Source of the DNA: Chelatococcus reniformis
Lineage (GTDB): Bacteria > Pseudomonadota > Alphaproteobacteria > Rhizobiales > Beijerinckiaceae
Length of the DNA stretch: 64,000 bases
Direction of reading: 5' to 3'
Assembly: GCF_014640075.1 (NCBI RefSeq)
Contig: NZ_BMGG01000012.1
Location: 127,270-191,269 of the forward strand
Shown: one piece after another, positions 17,406 through 26,352 of the stretch
Layout: each line of letters starts with the position of its first letter
Numbering within the stretch: position 1 is the stretch's first letter
Notes under the pieces: model-generated
Databases searched by the model: none
What the model saw: only the letters and a program-made list of their open reading frames with translations
Told to the model about the DNA's origin: nothing
Made by a program: the position numbers and the translations under genes

Positions 17406-18290
17406 ATGTCAGAGCCCATCAGCCCCACGGCCACCGCCCAGCTCGGAGTGCTGCGCCAGGAGATCGACCGCATCGATGCGGAGATGCACACCCTGTTGAT
17501 TGAGCGCAGCCAGATCATCGATCGGCTGATCACGGTGAAGAGCACCCAGGCCTCGGGCTCGGCCTTCCGGCCCGGCCGCGAAGCGGCGATGATGCGGGCG
17601 ATCGCCGCCCGCCACCACGGTTCGCTGCCACTCGACACCGCCGAGGGCATCTGGCGCGTCATCATCGCCACCTTCACGTTCCTGCAGGCGCCGTTCAGCG
17701 TGCACGCGGACGTGTCGTCCGGCGACGGCCCGATGCGCGACTCGGCCCGCTTCCATTTCGGCTTCACCGTGCCCTACCTGCCTCACCCGGGCGCTGCGGC
17801 GGTGATCGCCGCGGTGGCGGCCTCGGCCGGCGACGTCGGCATCTTCCGCCCCGACAGCGGCACCTCCTCGGGCCCGTGGTGGGAGGCGCTCACCGGCCCC
17901 GGCACGCCCAAGATCATCGCCCGGCTGCCGTTCATCGAGCGGCGGGACCATCCGGCCGCCACTCCGATCTTCGTCGTCTCCAAGCCGCTGGCCGACGCCG
18001 CCGTGCGCGAGACGGTGCTCGTGGCGGCTCACGTCGAGCGATGGCGGCGCAGCGCCCAGACCCAGCTCGCGCCGCTGGGCGCCGAGGTGATCGGCAGCGC
18101 CGGCCTGCGCGATGGCCTCTCGGTGCTGATCGCCATGCCCGGCACCACCGGCCTCGACGTGCTGCAGGAGACCCTGGCCCGGGCCACCGGCGGCCGGGCG
18201 GACCTCACCGAGGTCGGCAGCCACGCCGACCGCTTCCGCCTGCCCGACGCGGCCACCCGGCCGGACCCGGCGCTGGCCCCGACGGCGTGA
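17406..18290 (+). CDS. Chorismate mutase (AroQ-type) with unassigned C-terminal domain
   Basis: A 294-aa protein. Residues 12-100 form the all-helical AroQ mutase domain (LGVLRQEIDRIDAEMHTLLI, then RSQIIDRLITVK and PGREAAMMRAIAARH), which rearranges chorismate to prephenate for Phe and Tyr. Residues 110-280 are a second domain conserved in alphaproteobacteria; it is not a prephenate dehydratase (no TR.[FW] or ESRP motif), so this is not a bifunctional P-protein. In relatives the next genes are hisC and tyrC; here they resume at 24264 after a 6-kb interruption. Confidence 0.9.
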   Translation: MSEPISPTATAQLGVLRQEIDRIDAEMHTLLIERSQIIDRLITVKSTQASGSAFRPGREAAMMRAIAARHHGSLPLDTAEGIWRVIIATFTFLQAPFSVHADVSSGDGPMRDSARFHFGFTVPYLPHPGAAAVIAAVAASAGDVGIFRPDSGTSSGPWWEALTGPGTPKIIARLPFIERRDHPAATPIFVVSKPLADAAVRETVLVAAHVERWRRSAQTQLAPLGAEVIGSAGLRDGLSVLIAMPGTTGLDVLQETLARATGGRADLTEVGSHADRFRLPDAATRPDPALAPTA

Positions 18291-18303
18291 ACGGTGGACA
18301 GCC

Positions 18304-19050
18304 TCAGCTGCGGGCGCGCCCTCTGCCCCGGCTGCGAACGCCGCCATCCGCATGGGGGAATGGCTGCCCGGCGTCCTCCGCCGAAGCCTCGGCTTCCCGA
18401 CGCTTGCAGAGATCGATGATGATCCGCGTCGTGCGGTAGATGTGCTCGCGCCCGAGCGACTCCGCCCGCGTCGCCTGCCGCTCGCGGAGCGCGTCGCAGA
18501 GGGCAAGGTGGTCGTCGTGAGCGTGGCTGACGATGTCGCGGTTGAACCAGCTGTACCTGAGGTTGCTGATGACCGGCATCTTTTGAATGCGGGCCAGCAG
18601 CTCGCAGAGGTGGCGGTTGCCCGAGGCGAGGAAGATGGCTGTGTGGAATTCCTGGTTCAGGTCGATCCACCGGTCGCACACGGCGTTCGACCATTCATTG
18701 CGGGCCAGCAGTTCGTCGGTGGCCGCCAGAATGCCGCGCAGCTGTCCGAACTGCGCATCGCTCAGCCCGGCCTCGGCGGCCTGGCGGTTGGCCAGGCCCT
18801 CCAGCGTGCAGCGAACCTCGAAGATGTCGGCGATATCCTTGGCCGAGTACGTTCGGACGACGTAGCCTGCGTTCGGCGTATAGGTGAGCAGGCCTTCCGC
18901 CGCCAGCACGGAGAGGGCCGAGCGGACCGGTGTGCGCGAGCAGCCAAGGCGCGATGCCAGTTCCGCCTCGTTCATATGCTGCCCACCGGCGTGCTCTTCA
19001 CGCAGGATGCCGTTACGCAGTTTGGAGAGGACCGATTCGCCGCGCGTCAT
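18304..19050 (-). CDS. GntR-family regulator, FadR (FCD) subfamily
   Basis: A 248-aa transcription factor. The N-terminal winged helix (about residues 10-70) has MNEAELASRLGCSRTPVRSA as the recognition-helix region and LTYTPNAGYVVRTYS as the wing. Residues 80-225 form the helical FCD ligand-binding domain (IFEVRCTLEGLANRQAAE; LNQEFHTAIFLASGNRHL, with H residues typical of metal binding). ATG 19050 is the first credible start. It lies 74 bases downstream of the nitrilase gene on the same strand and probably regulates both that gene and the divergent importer; candidate operators are annotated at 20191 and 20427. Confidence 0.9.
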   Translation of the reverse strand: MTRGESVLSKLRNGILREEHAGGQHMNEAELASRLGCSRTPVRSALSVLAAEGLLTYTPNAGYVVRTYSAKDIADIFEVRCTLEGLANRQAAEAGLSDAQFGQLRGILAATDELLARNEWSNAVCDRWIDLNQEFHTAIFLASGNRHLCELLARIQKMPVISNLRYSWFNRDIVSHAHDDHLALCDALRERQATRAESLGREHIYRTTRIIIDLCKRREAEASAEDAGQPFPHADGGVRSRGRGRARS

Positions 19051-19124
19051 CGCGGCGCGCGCGGGCTCGGCCGGCCGGGCTCCCGCGCGGGTCGCCGCAG
19101 GGCTTTGGTTCGGGCCGGCCGACG

Positions 19125-20135
19125 TCACGGCAGGAGGCCGTCCGGCTGGCCGGACGCCGCCGCCACCAGCGTGTTGCGGCGCTCGTTGACCGTGAGCTGG
19201 AACACGTCCGGCCGGGAATAGTGGCCGACGGAATCGAACAGGGCCTTGGCGTTGATGATCGCCGTCGGATCGAGGTCGGCGATCAGGATGGTGTCCCCTT
19301 CGTAGGCGGGCTCGGCCAGGAACCGGCCGGTCGGATCGACGATGCAGCTCCCGCCGGCCGACACCGTCCGATCCGGCTCGTTGCCCAGGCCGGCCGCGTA
19401 TTCGGGCGGGTAGTCGCGCTGGCGCGTGAACTGGTTGCAGCCGAGGACGAAGCAGCCTCCCTCCATGGCGATGTGCTGCATGGTAGCGCTCCACAGCTCC
19501 CCGCTGGCCGCGGTGGGCGCGCAATAGATGGTCACGCCGTCGGCGTACATCTTCGTCCGCAGCAACGGCATGTAGTTCTCGTAGCAGAGCGCCGCCCCGA
19601 TGTTGCCGATCTCCGTCTTCAACACGGGAAGGGTCGATCCGTCGCCGAAGCCCCACAGCATGCGCTCGTTGCCCGTCGGCATCAGCTTGCGGTGCTTGCC
19701 CAGGAGGCGCCCGTCCGGACCGAAGAACAGCACGGTGCAATAGAGGGTGCCTCCGTCTCGCTCGGTGACGCCGATGACCACGTGCTGGCGTGTCTCGGCC
19801 GCAATGGTCGAGAGGGCCTCCGTCGCGGGGCCGGGAACCTCGATCGCGCTCTGCCAATAGGTGACGAAATGGCCGCTCTCGCGCAGGTCCGGCGGCGCCG
19901 AGCGGCCCAGCCGCATGCGCGTCGCCATCGGACTGTCGAAGTTGAACCCTCGCGGGTAGCCCGAGAGGAAGGCTTCCGGAAAGACGCAGAGCCGTGCGCC
20001 CCGGCCGGCGGCATCCGCCGCATAGGCCCGCACCCGGTCCAGCGTGCCCGCCACGTCGAAGACGGCCGGGGTGCCCTGGACCACCGCGACGCGGACCGGA
20101 TCGAGACGGGCGAGATAGGGAGAATGCGTATCCAA
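19125..20135 (-). CDS. Nitrilase-superfamily hydrolase
   Basis: A 336-aa cytoplasmic C-N hydrolase. The catalytic triad is intact: E54 in VFPEAFLSGYP, K150 in GKHRKLMPTGNER and C184 in AALCYENYMP. CYENYMP with the RKLMPT..ER context marks true nitrilases (branch 1, nitrile to carboxylic acid and ammonia) rather than amidases or carbamoylases, which usually have other residues after Cys. The start is TTG 20135, because GAGGAG lies six bases upstream and no ATG is near. Its partner genes are a GntR regulator downstream and a divergent ABC importer. The nitrile substrate is unknown. Confidence 0.88.
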   Translation of the reverse strand: MDTHSPYLARLDPVRVAVVQGTPAVFDVAGTLDRVRAYAADAAGRGARLCVFPEAFLSGYPRGFNFDSPMATRMRLGRSAPPDLRESGHFVTYWQSAIEVPGPATEALSTIAAETRQHVVIGVTERDGGTLYCTVLFFGPDGRLLGKHRKLMPTGNERMLWGFGDGSTLPVLKTEIGNIGAALCYENYMPLLRTKMYADGVTIYCAPTAASGELWSATMQHIAMEGGCFVLGCNQFTRQRDYPPEYAAGLGNEPDRTVSAGGSCIVDPTGRFLAEPAYEGDTILIADLDPTAIINAKALFDSVGHYSRPDVFQLTVNERRNTLVAAASGQPDGLLP

Positions 20136-20190
20136 GGTTGGCTCCTCACACTGTCGGCGGGTTGCAGCACGCATCGTGCCAGACCGGCAG

Positions 20191-20202
20191 ATTGGACACA
20201 AT
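20191..20202. promoter_or_regulatory. Candidate GntR operator 1 (before the nitrilase)
   Basis: ATTGGACACAAT, an imperfect palindrome 56 bases upstream of the nitrilase start. It differs at one base from the reverse complement of the second site. FadR-subfamily regulators commonly bind TTGTATACAA-like sequences, which this resembles. Confidence 0.5.
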
Positions 20203-20426
20203 AATTGCAAGAGATGGTTCGAGATCCCCCCTCCCTGAGCCTGCCCCTCGGCGATGCGTCGTCGGGTTCGCAGTGTGCGCGGCTCGCCACCGAGACGTGA
20301 CGCTCAGCCAAATGGCGCAATACTGAACGGACGCTGCCGAAGATGTGAGCACGACGACCGCCAGGGTCGCACGCGCGGCGGCAAGTGGCCGCTCGCGGTG
20401 CCGGCGGACCGCAGCTGCTGTACCCG

Positions 20427-20438
20427 ATTGTATCCAAT
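20427..20438. promoter_or_regulatory. Candidate GntR operator 2 (before the importer)
   Basis: ATTGTATCCAAT (reverse complement ATTGGATACAAT), ten of twelve positions palindromic, 75 bases before the ATPase start codon. Together with site 1 it gives one site per divergent transcript. Confidence 0.5.
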
Positions 20439-20512
20439 ATCGCGTAAAGCGGCTCGGTGTGGCACCGATCGTGCATTGCTTGGCCCGGCAGGACATCCCA
20501 CCGGGGCCCCTC

Positions 20513-21343
20513 ATGAGCGTACGCGTCAGACAAGCGAAGCGGCGGTTCGAGACGCCCGGCGTGGCGATCGAAGCGATCGCCCCCGCGCCCCTCATCCGCT
20601 TCCGCCAGGTCGGGCTCGACATCGGCGGCCGTACGATCATCGACGGCGTGTCCCTCGACATCCGCGGCGGCGAGGTGGTCTGCGTCGTGGGGCCGTCGGG
20701 CTGCGGAAAGACGACGCTGCTGCGCATGATTGCCGGCTTCGTCCAGCCGACCGCCGGCACGGTCACGTTCAATGGCCAGCCGACCGCCGCGCCCAGGCCC
20801 GACGTCGCCATCGTCTTCCAGGACTACGGCAAGGCCCTGCTGCCGTGGCGGACCGCGGCAGGAAACGTCGCACTGGCGCTCGAGGCCATCGGCCTGCCCA
20901 AGCCGCAAAGGCCGGCGCGAATCGCCGAGCTGCTCGCGCTGTTGGGCTTGGGCGGCCACGCGGACAAATATCCGGCGGCGATGTCCGGGGGAATGCAGCA
21001 GCGGCTGCAGATCGCCCGGGCACTCGCCCAGGAGCCGACCGTGCTGCTCATGGACGAGCCGTTCGGTGCGCTCGACGCCATGACCAGGCAGCACCTGCAG
21101 GACGAACTGCTGCGAATCGTGACCGACCGCGGCATCACGGTCTTCTTCGTCACGCACGATCTGGAGGAGGCGATCTATCTTGCCGACCGCGTCATCGGTC
21201 TGGCGCCCAATCCCGGCCGCGTCGCCCGCGAGTTCGATATCGGGCTGGCCCGGCCACGCGACCAGCTGGCGACGATCGAGCACCCCGATTTCCTGCGCCT
21301 GCGGCGCGCGCTGTTCGAATTCATCAAGGCGGCCGAATCGTGA
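20513..21343 (+). CDS. ABC importer ATPase, SsuB/TauB/NrtD-like
   Basis: Cytoplasmic ATPase (276 aa) of a nitrate/sulfonate/taurine-type importer. Walker A is GPSGCGKTT, the Q-loop VFQDYGKALLPW, the signature MSGGMQQRLQIARAL and Walker B VLLMDEPFGALD, with FVTHDLEEAIYLADR as the H-loop; all are intact. The signature reads MSGGM rather than LSGGQ, which is common in this subfamily. ATG 20513 is the start nearest the first conserved block (LIRFRQVGLDIGGRTII). It overlaps the next gene by four bases (GTGA). Confidence 0.92.
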   Translation: MSVRVRQAKRRFETPGVAIEAIAPAPLIRFRQVGLDIGGRTIIDGVSLDIRGGEVVCVVGPSGCGKTTLLRMIAGFVQPTAGTVTFNGQPTAAPRPDVAIVFQDYGKALLPWRTAAGNVALALEAIGLPKPQRPARIAELLALLGLGGHADKYPAAMSGGMQQRLQIARALAQEPTVLLMDEPFGALDAMTRQHLQDELLRIVTDRGITVFFVTHDLEEAIYLADRVIGLAPNPGRVAREFDIGLARPRDQLATIEHPDFLRLRRALFEFIKAAES

Positions 21344-22119
21344 GCGGCTTGGCGTCCCGGGCCGACCGCGCACGCGGCCTGTGCCTCCCCCTCGGCGGGC
21401 TGCTGGTCGCGGAGGCCGCGGCCCGCATTTCCGGGCTCGACAGCACCACCTTGGCTGCCCCGTCCGCCATCGCCGGCGCGGGCGCGCGGGCAGCCCTCGA
21501 CGGCTCGCTGTTCGCGGCGACGGCGCAGACGCTCGGGGCCGCCTTCGCCGGGCTCGTCATCGGCGTTGTTTTGGGCCTGGCCGCCGGCATCGCCTTCGGC
21601 CTCGTCCGCCCGCTCGACCGGCTCATGGAAGTCACCGTGGAGTTGATCCGGCCGGTGCCGCCGGTCGCCATTATCCCGATCCTCATCATCGTGTCAGGTC
21701 TGGGCTTCAGGACCGAGGTGACGACCGTGGCGTTCGCCTGCATCTGGCCGGCCCTCATCCTGTCGCGGTCGGCCGTCAGAGGGGTGGAGCCACGCCTGAT
21801 CGAGGTCTCCCGCGCGCTGCGGCTGTCGCCCCTGGCGCGCATCGGCAAGATCATCATGCCGTCGATCCTGCCGAATATCGTGGTGGCGGTCCGGCTCTCC
21901 GTCGGATTTGCCCTCATCGTCGCCATCACCGTCGAGATGACGGCCAACCCGGTCGGGTTGGGCTACGCCATGATCGAGGCGCAGCAGGCGCTCGATCCCG
22001 CCCTGATGCTCGCCGTGCTGCTGTGGATCGGCGGCATCGGCTGGGCCCTCAATGCCCTGCTCCTGCTGCTCGCGGCACGGGTGATGGGCGCAGCCGCGCG
22101 CCAGGCGCCGTCGCCATGA
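21340..22119 (+). CDS. ABC importer permease 1, SsuC/TauC-like
   Basis: A 259-aa inner-membrane permease with about six helices. The coupling (EAA) loop is present as EPRLIEVSRALRLSPLARIG followed by KIIMPSILPNIVVAVRLSVG, which is the site docking to the ATPase. IRPVPPVAIIPILII is the usual proline-rich helix start. GTG 21340 overlaps the ATPase stop, indicating coupled translation. It forms a heterodimer with the next permease rather than the usual homodimer of Ssu/Tau systems. Confidence 0.9.
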   Translation: MSGLASRADRARGLCLPLGGLLVAEAAARISGLDSTTLAAPSAIAGAGARAALDGSLFAATAQTLGAAFAGLVIGVVLGLAAGIAFGLVRPLDRLMEVTVELIRPVPPVAIIPILIIVSGLGFRTEVTTVAFACIWPALILSRSAVRGVEPRLIEVSRALRLSPLARIGKIIMPSILPNIVVAVRLSVGFALIVAITVEMTANPVGLGYAMIEAQQALDPALMLAVLLWIGGIGWALNALLLLLAARVMGAAARQAPSP

Positions 22120-22880
22120 GCGTGTCCCGCCTCGCCTGGATTGCCGCCAGCGCGCTCGTGTTCTGCGTCATCGTCGCGGCCTGGCAGCAAGCGGCCGACG
22201 CCCGCGTGTTTTCGCCGGTGTTCTTCCCGGGGCCCGATCGCATCTGGAGCGCGCTTCATCGGGGCTGGACCCAGGGCGATCTGGCGGCGCGCACGGCAAC
22301 GACGCTCGGCCACATGCTCGTCGGCTGGCTGCTTGCGTCCGTCGTCGGCGTGGCGCTCGGCGCCGTGATCGGGCTGTCGCCGCTCGCCTCGGCCTACCTG
22401 AAGCCGACCCTCGAGCTGCTGCGCCCGTTGCCGGCCTCCGCCACGATCCCGGTCGCCATCGCCCTGCTGGGCCTCGGTGAGAGCATGGTCCTGGCGGTGA
22501 TCGCCTTCGGCGCGGTATGGCCCATGCTGGTGGGGACGATGCACGGCGTCCAGTCGGTCGAGCCGAGGCTCTTGGAAGTGGCGCACGCGCTCGGCATGCC
22601 GCGCCGGCGCGTCATCCGCGACATCGCGTTGCCCAGCGCCATCCCGGACATCCTGGCGGGGCTACGGCTCAGCCTCACCGTTGCGCTCATCCTGACCGCG
22701 GTCACGGAGATGATGGCCGGCGGCGACGGCCTCGGGGCGGCCATCCTCGACGCCGGCCGCCTGATGAGGTCGGCGAACGTTTTCGCCGGGGTCGCCATCC
22801 TGGGGCTCATCGGAATGGCCGGGGCGATGCTGCTGTCCATCCTGGAAGCTCGCTGCCTGCGCTGGCGGCTCGCGTCCTGA
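22116..22880 (+). CDS. ABC importer permease 2, SsuC/TauC-like
   Basis: Second membrane subunit, 254 aa, with the same layout as its neighbour: LRPLPASATIPVAIALLGLG, then the coupling loop EPRLLEVAHALGMPRRRVIRD and IALPSAIPDILAGLRLSLT. It starts four bases inside permease 1 (ATGA). Two distinct permease genes in one SsuABC-type operon are less common than a single one and are also seen in some pyrimidine/thiamine-precursor importers. Confidence 0.9.
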   Translation: MSVSRLAWIAASALVFCVIVAAWQQAADARVFSPVFFPGPDRIWSALHRGWTQGDLAARTATTLGHMLVGWLLASVVGVALGAVIGLSPLASAYLKPTLELLRPLPASATIPVAIALLGLGESMVLAVIAFGAVWPMLVGTMHGVQSVEPRLLEVAHALGMPRRRVIRDIALPSAIPDILAGLRLSLTVALILTAVTEMMAGGDGLGAAILDAGRLMRSANVFAGVAILGLIGMAGAMLLSILEARCLRWRLAS

Positions 22881-22973
22881 CCCTCGACGGCCATGCCGAC
22901 ACCAAAAACCGCTCTCCACGGGGGTGCGCACGGCGGACCTCCTCGCATCGCTACTCCATCGAAAGGCCTTCGG

Positions 22974-23891
22974 ATGCGTCCCTCGTTCATTCTCCGCGTC
23001 GCCGCGCTCGCGCTGCTGCCGATGGCCGCCCATGCGGGCGAGCCGGTGAAGCTCGGTCTGGCGCCGACGAGCGATTTCCTGGCAGCCTACGTCGCGCTGG
23101 ATCAGGGATTGTTCAGGAAGCACGGTCTCGACGTGACCTACGTCCCAGCCATGGGTGGCACGGCGATGCCTGCGCTGACGGCGGGCTCCTTCGACGTCTT
23201 GGGTTCGGGCGTGCCGAGCGCCCTTTCGGCGGCCGACGCCGGCCTGACGCTCAAGATCATCGCCGGCGGCTCGGTCCTGCCGACCTTCGGCAAGCTCGGC
23301 ATCGTGGCGCGCGCGGGCAGCGGCATCAACGCGCCCGCGGACTTCGTCGGCAGGAAGGTGGCGGTGAGCGGCCTGAACTCGATCCTGCACATCGCCGCCC
23401 GCAACTGGCTCATGGAGAACGGCGTCGACCCGGGTCGGGTCAAATGGGTCGAAGTTCAGTTTGCCCAGCACGCCGACGTCATGAAGGGCGGGCAGGTCGA
23501 TGCCGCGGTGATGACCGACCCGTTCTTCTCACGCGCCGTCGACCAGGCCGTCGGCTATGCGGCCGGTCCCGTCTACGAGAAGGCCCCGGCCGGGGTGATG
23601 CTCGGCTCATACGTCGCCACCGACGACTGGATCGCCAGGCACCCGGCAGAGCTGGCCGCCTTCCGCGCGGCTCTCGACGACGGGCGGCGGTTCGTCGCCG
23701 ACAACAAGCCCGCCGCGCTGGAGAGCCTGGCGCGATACACCAAGCTGCCGCCCGATGCGCTCAAGCTGCTCGGCTTCCCCAACCTGCAAAGCACCGTCGC
23801 GCCCGCCAACATAGATTGGTGGATCGCGGCCATGCAGCGTCAAAAGCTGTTTCTCACCGATCCGAAGGCGGCGGACATCATTCAGCCGTGA
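22974..23891 (+). CDS. ABC importer substrate-binding protein, SsuA/TauA/NMT1-like
   Basis: Periplasmic type II binding protein of 305 aa. Residues 1-22 form a signal peptide ending AHAG. The mature N-terminus VKLGLAPTSDFLAAYVALDQ and GLFRKHGLDVTYVPAMGG follow the family pattern, as do the ligand-cleft segment DVLGSGVPSALSAADAG and GQVDAAVMTDPF. ATG 22974 with GAAAGG seven bases upstream is chosen; upstream extension lacks a signal peptide. Its ligand is unknown, but co-occurrence with a nitrilase makes a nitrile or a related small organonitrogen compound a reasonable guess. Confidence 0.9.
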   Translation: MRPSFILRVAALALLPMAAHAGEPVKLGLAPTSDFLAAYVALDQGLFRKHGLDVTYVPAMGGTAMPALTAGSFDVLGSGVPSALSAADAGLTLKIIAGGSVLPTFGKLGIVARAGSGINAPADFVGRKVAVSGLNSILHIAARNWLMENGVDPGRVKWVEVQFAQHADVMKGGQVDAAVMTDPFFSRAVDQAVGYAAGPVYEKAPAGVMLGSYVATDDWIARHPAELAAFRAALDDGRRFVADNKPAALESLARYTKLPPDALKLLGFPNLQSTVAPANIDWWIAAMQRQKLFLTDPKAADIIQP

Positions 23892-24263
23892 GAGAGTGGC
23901 TCGCGTAGCCTCTATCGCCCTGGCCGAGGCGGGGCCGAGGCCGCCGCATGGCCGAGCCCAGGTGCGGGCCCTCTGACCTGCTCGCCATCGACGAGGCCTG
24001 CACGTTCCCGATCCTGACCGGACAATGGGACATCGGGCCGGGCGAAGAACACGCGCAAGGGTTTTCCCACTCTGCGCGCCATTCCCGCCCATGCGCTGGC
24101 CCCGCGACGACGCGTCAGCTCTCCTCCCGTCGGGCTTTGGCGAAAAGCGGTGTCACAAACCGGGGCAGATGCGCTAAAGCAAGCGGTTACGGGCGCTCAG
24201 TGCCTGTCATCAGACGGTGGCGCGCCGACGGCACGGCCGCCCGCGTGTAGACTGGAGTTCACC
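23892..24263. other. Intergenic gap before hisC
   Basis: 372 bases with no credible gene. It should contain the hisC-tyrC promoter, which in relatives is not needed because chorismate mutase lies just upstream. I see no clear terminator, repeat or -35/-10 pair. Confidence 0.5.
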
Positions 24264-25403
24264 ATGGCCCCTCGCCCGATCCGTCCGGAGCCGCGCCCCG
24301 GCGTCCTGTCGATCGCTCCCTACATCCCCGGCCGCAGCGAAGCGCCCGGCGTCGCCAAGGTCTACAAGCTGTCCTCCAACGAGACGCCGCTGGGCCCCAG
24401 CCCGCGCGCGGTCGAGGCCTACAGAGCGGCGGCGGCCCATCTGGAATCCTACCCGGACGGCTCCTCGCTGCGCCTGCGCCGCGCCATCGCCGATCGCTTC
24501 GGGCTCGATGCCGACCGCATCGTCTGCGGCGCAGGCTCGGACGAATTGCTGACCATGATCACCGATGCCTACATCGGCCCGGGTGATGAGGGTGTCTTCA
24601 CCCAGCACGGCTTCCTGGTCTACCGCATCGCCATCCTGGCGGCGGGCGGCACGCCCGTGACGGCGCCGGAGCACCGGCACCGCGCCGATGTCGACGCCAT
24701 CCTGGCGTCCGTCACCGCGCGCACCAAGGTCGTCTTCCTCGCCAACCCCAACAACCCGACCGGCACCTATCTGCCGGCGACCGAGATCGAGCGGCTGCAC
24801 GCCGGTCTGCCCCCGCACGTGCTGCTGGTCATCGATGCGGCCTATGCCGAATACGTCACTCGCGACGACTACGTCTCCGGCCTGGAGCTCGCGGAACGTC
24901 ACGACAACGTCGTGATGACGCGGACCTTCTCCAAGATCCACGGCCTGGCGGCACTCCGCATCGGCTGGGCCTACGGCCCGGCCCACCTTGTGGACGCCCT
25001 GAACCGCATCCGCGGCCCGTTCAACGTCGGCGCCCCGGCCATCGCGGCGGGCGCGGCGGCGATCGGCGACGAGGGCCATGTGGCCGCCGCCGTCGCCCAC
25101 AACAACCGCTGGCTGCCGTGGCTGACCGAGGAGATCGGTAAGCTCGGCCTCGCCGTAACGCCGAGCGTCGCCAACTTCGTGCTGGTGCATTTTCCCGACG
25201 AGCCGGGACGCGCGGCACGGGACGCCGACGCCTTCCTGGTCAAGCGCGGCCTCGTGGTGCGGGCGGTCGCGGCCTATGGCCTGCCCGATGCCCTGCGCGT
25301 GACCATCGGCAGCGAAGAGGCCAACCGGCTGCTGGTCGCAGCCCTGGCCGAGTTCCAGGCCGCGACAGCCCCGGCGCCCGAGGCGCGCGTCGCTCATGCC
25401 TGA
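24264..25403 (+). CDS. hisC: Histidinol-phosphate aminotransferase (aromatic/histidine transaminase)
   Basis: PLP-dependent class II aminotransferase of 379 aa, acting on imidazole acetol phosphate and probably also on aromatic oxo acids, as expected beside tyrC. Motifs: [64 protein letters not shown] and the PLP-lysine block [22 protein letters not shown] 24264 is preceded by GGAG eight bases upstream. It overlaps tyrC by eight bases. Confidence 0.95.
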   Translation: MAPRPIRPEPRPGVLSIAPYIPGRSEAPGVAKVYKLSSNETPLGPSPRAVEAYRAAAAHLESYPDGSSLRLRRAIADRFGLDADRIVCGAGSDELLTMITDAYIGPGDEGVFTQHGFLVYRIAILAAGGTPVTAPEHRHRADVDAILASVTARTKVVFLANPNNPTGTYLPATEIERLHAGLPPHVLLVIDAAYAEYVTRDDYVSGLELAERHDNVVMTRTFSKIHGLAALRIGWAYGPAHLVDALNRIRGPFNVGAPAIAAGAAAIGDEGHVAAAVAHNNRWLPWLTEEIGKLGLAVTPSVANFVLVHFPDEPGRAARDADAFLVKRGLVVRAVAAYGLPDALRVTIGSEEANRLLVAALAEFQAATAPAPEARVAHA

Positions 25404-26352
25404 GCGCCTCGCGCAGCGGCTCGCCGCCCCGCTGGTGGATCGGCTGGCGATCGTCGGCATCGGCCTCATCGGCTCGTCGATCGCCCGTGCCGTGCGCCAG
25501 CGCGGGCTGGCGCGCCACATCGCCATCGCCGACCACGACCCCGCGGCGGCGGACACGGCCCGACGTCTCGGTCTCGGCGACGCGGTGGGAACGGACGCGG
25601 CGGCGGCGGCGCGCGCCGCCGACGTCGTCATCCTCTGCGTGCCGGTCGGCGCTTGCGGCGCCGTGGCGGCGGCCATCGCGAGCGCCCTGAAGCCGGGGGC
25701 AATCGTCTCCGACGTGGGTTCGGTGAAGGCCTCCGTCGTCACCCAGGTGGCCCCGCACCTGCCGCTCGGCGTGCATTTCGTGCCCGCCCACCCGGTCGCC
25801 GGCACCGAGAACTCGGGCCCGGAGGCGGGTTTCGCCGGCCTGTTCCTCAACCGCTGGTGCATCCTGACGCCGCCGGAAGGCGCCAACCCGGAGGCGGTCG
25901 CGGCGTTGCGCGCGCTCTGGGAGGGGATGGGGGCCAATGTCGAGGTGATGACCGCCGAGCATCACGATCTCGTGCTCGCGATCACCAGCCACCTGCCGCA
26001 CCTCATCGCCTACAACATCGTCGGCACCGCCGCCGACCTGGAGACGGTGACGCGCTCCGAGGTGATCAAGTTCTCGGCCGGCGGCTTCCGCGACTTCACC
26101 CGCATCGCGGCCTCCGACCCGACCATGTGGCGCGACGTGTTCCTGCACAACAAGGACGCTGTGCTGGAGATGATCGGCCGCTTCAACGAGGATCTGGCGG
26201 CCCTGGCGCGCGCCATCCGCTGGAGCGATGGCGACGCGCTGTTCGAGCTCTTCACGCGCACGCGGGCCATCCGGCGCGGCATCATCGACCTCGGCCAGGA
26301 GACGGCGGAGCCTGATTTCGGCCGGCGTCACGCCGAGGCGGAGCCGGAGTGA
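25396..26352 (+). CDS. tyrC: Prephenate/arogenate dehydrogenase
   Basis: A 318-aa oxidoreductase that decarboxylates prephenate or arogenate to the tyrosine precursor. The NAD(P) fold begins [19 protein letters not shown] (GxGxxG), followed by CVPVGACG and [11 protein letters not shown], the catalytic-region [19 protein letters not shown], and [18 protein letters not shown] with the two histidines of the active site. It overlaps hisC upstream and the next gene downstream (GTGA), so all three form one operon. Confidence 0.95.
   Translation: MPERLAQRLAAPLVDRLAIVGIGLIGSSIARAVRQRGLARHIAIADHDPAAADTARRLGLGDAVGTDAAAAARAADVVILCVPVGACGAVAAAIASALKPGAIVSDVGSVKASVVTQVAPHLPLGVHFVPAHPVAGTENSGPEAGFAGLFLNRWCILTPPEGANPEAVAALRALWEGMGANVEVMTAEHHDLVLAITSHLPHLIAYNIVGTAADLETVTRSEVIKFSAGGFRDFTRIAASDPTMWRDVFLHNKDAVLEMIGRFNEDLAALARAIRWSDGDALFELFTRTRAIRRGIIDLGQETAEPDFGRRHAEAEPE

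Larger units (their letters stand above)
20136..20512. other. Divergent promoter region, nitrilase/ABC importer
   Basis: 377 bases between the nitrilase (minus) and the importer ATPase (plus). It is less GC-rich than the flanks and holds two related 12-base sites, ATTGGACACAAT and ATTGTATCCAAT, annotated separately. No further gene is credible here; an upstream extension of the ATPase from 20345 lacks similarity to the family and an RBS. Confidence 0.6.

Noticed and set aside
20345..20512. An N-terminal extension of the importer ATPase
   Set aside because: Not found in the family, crosses the candidate operator and promoter region, and ATG 20513 is better placed.
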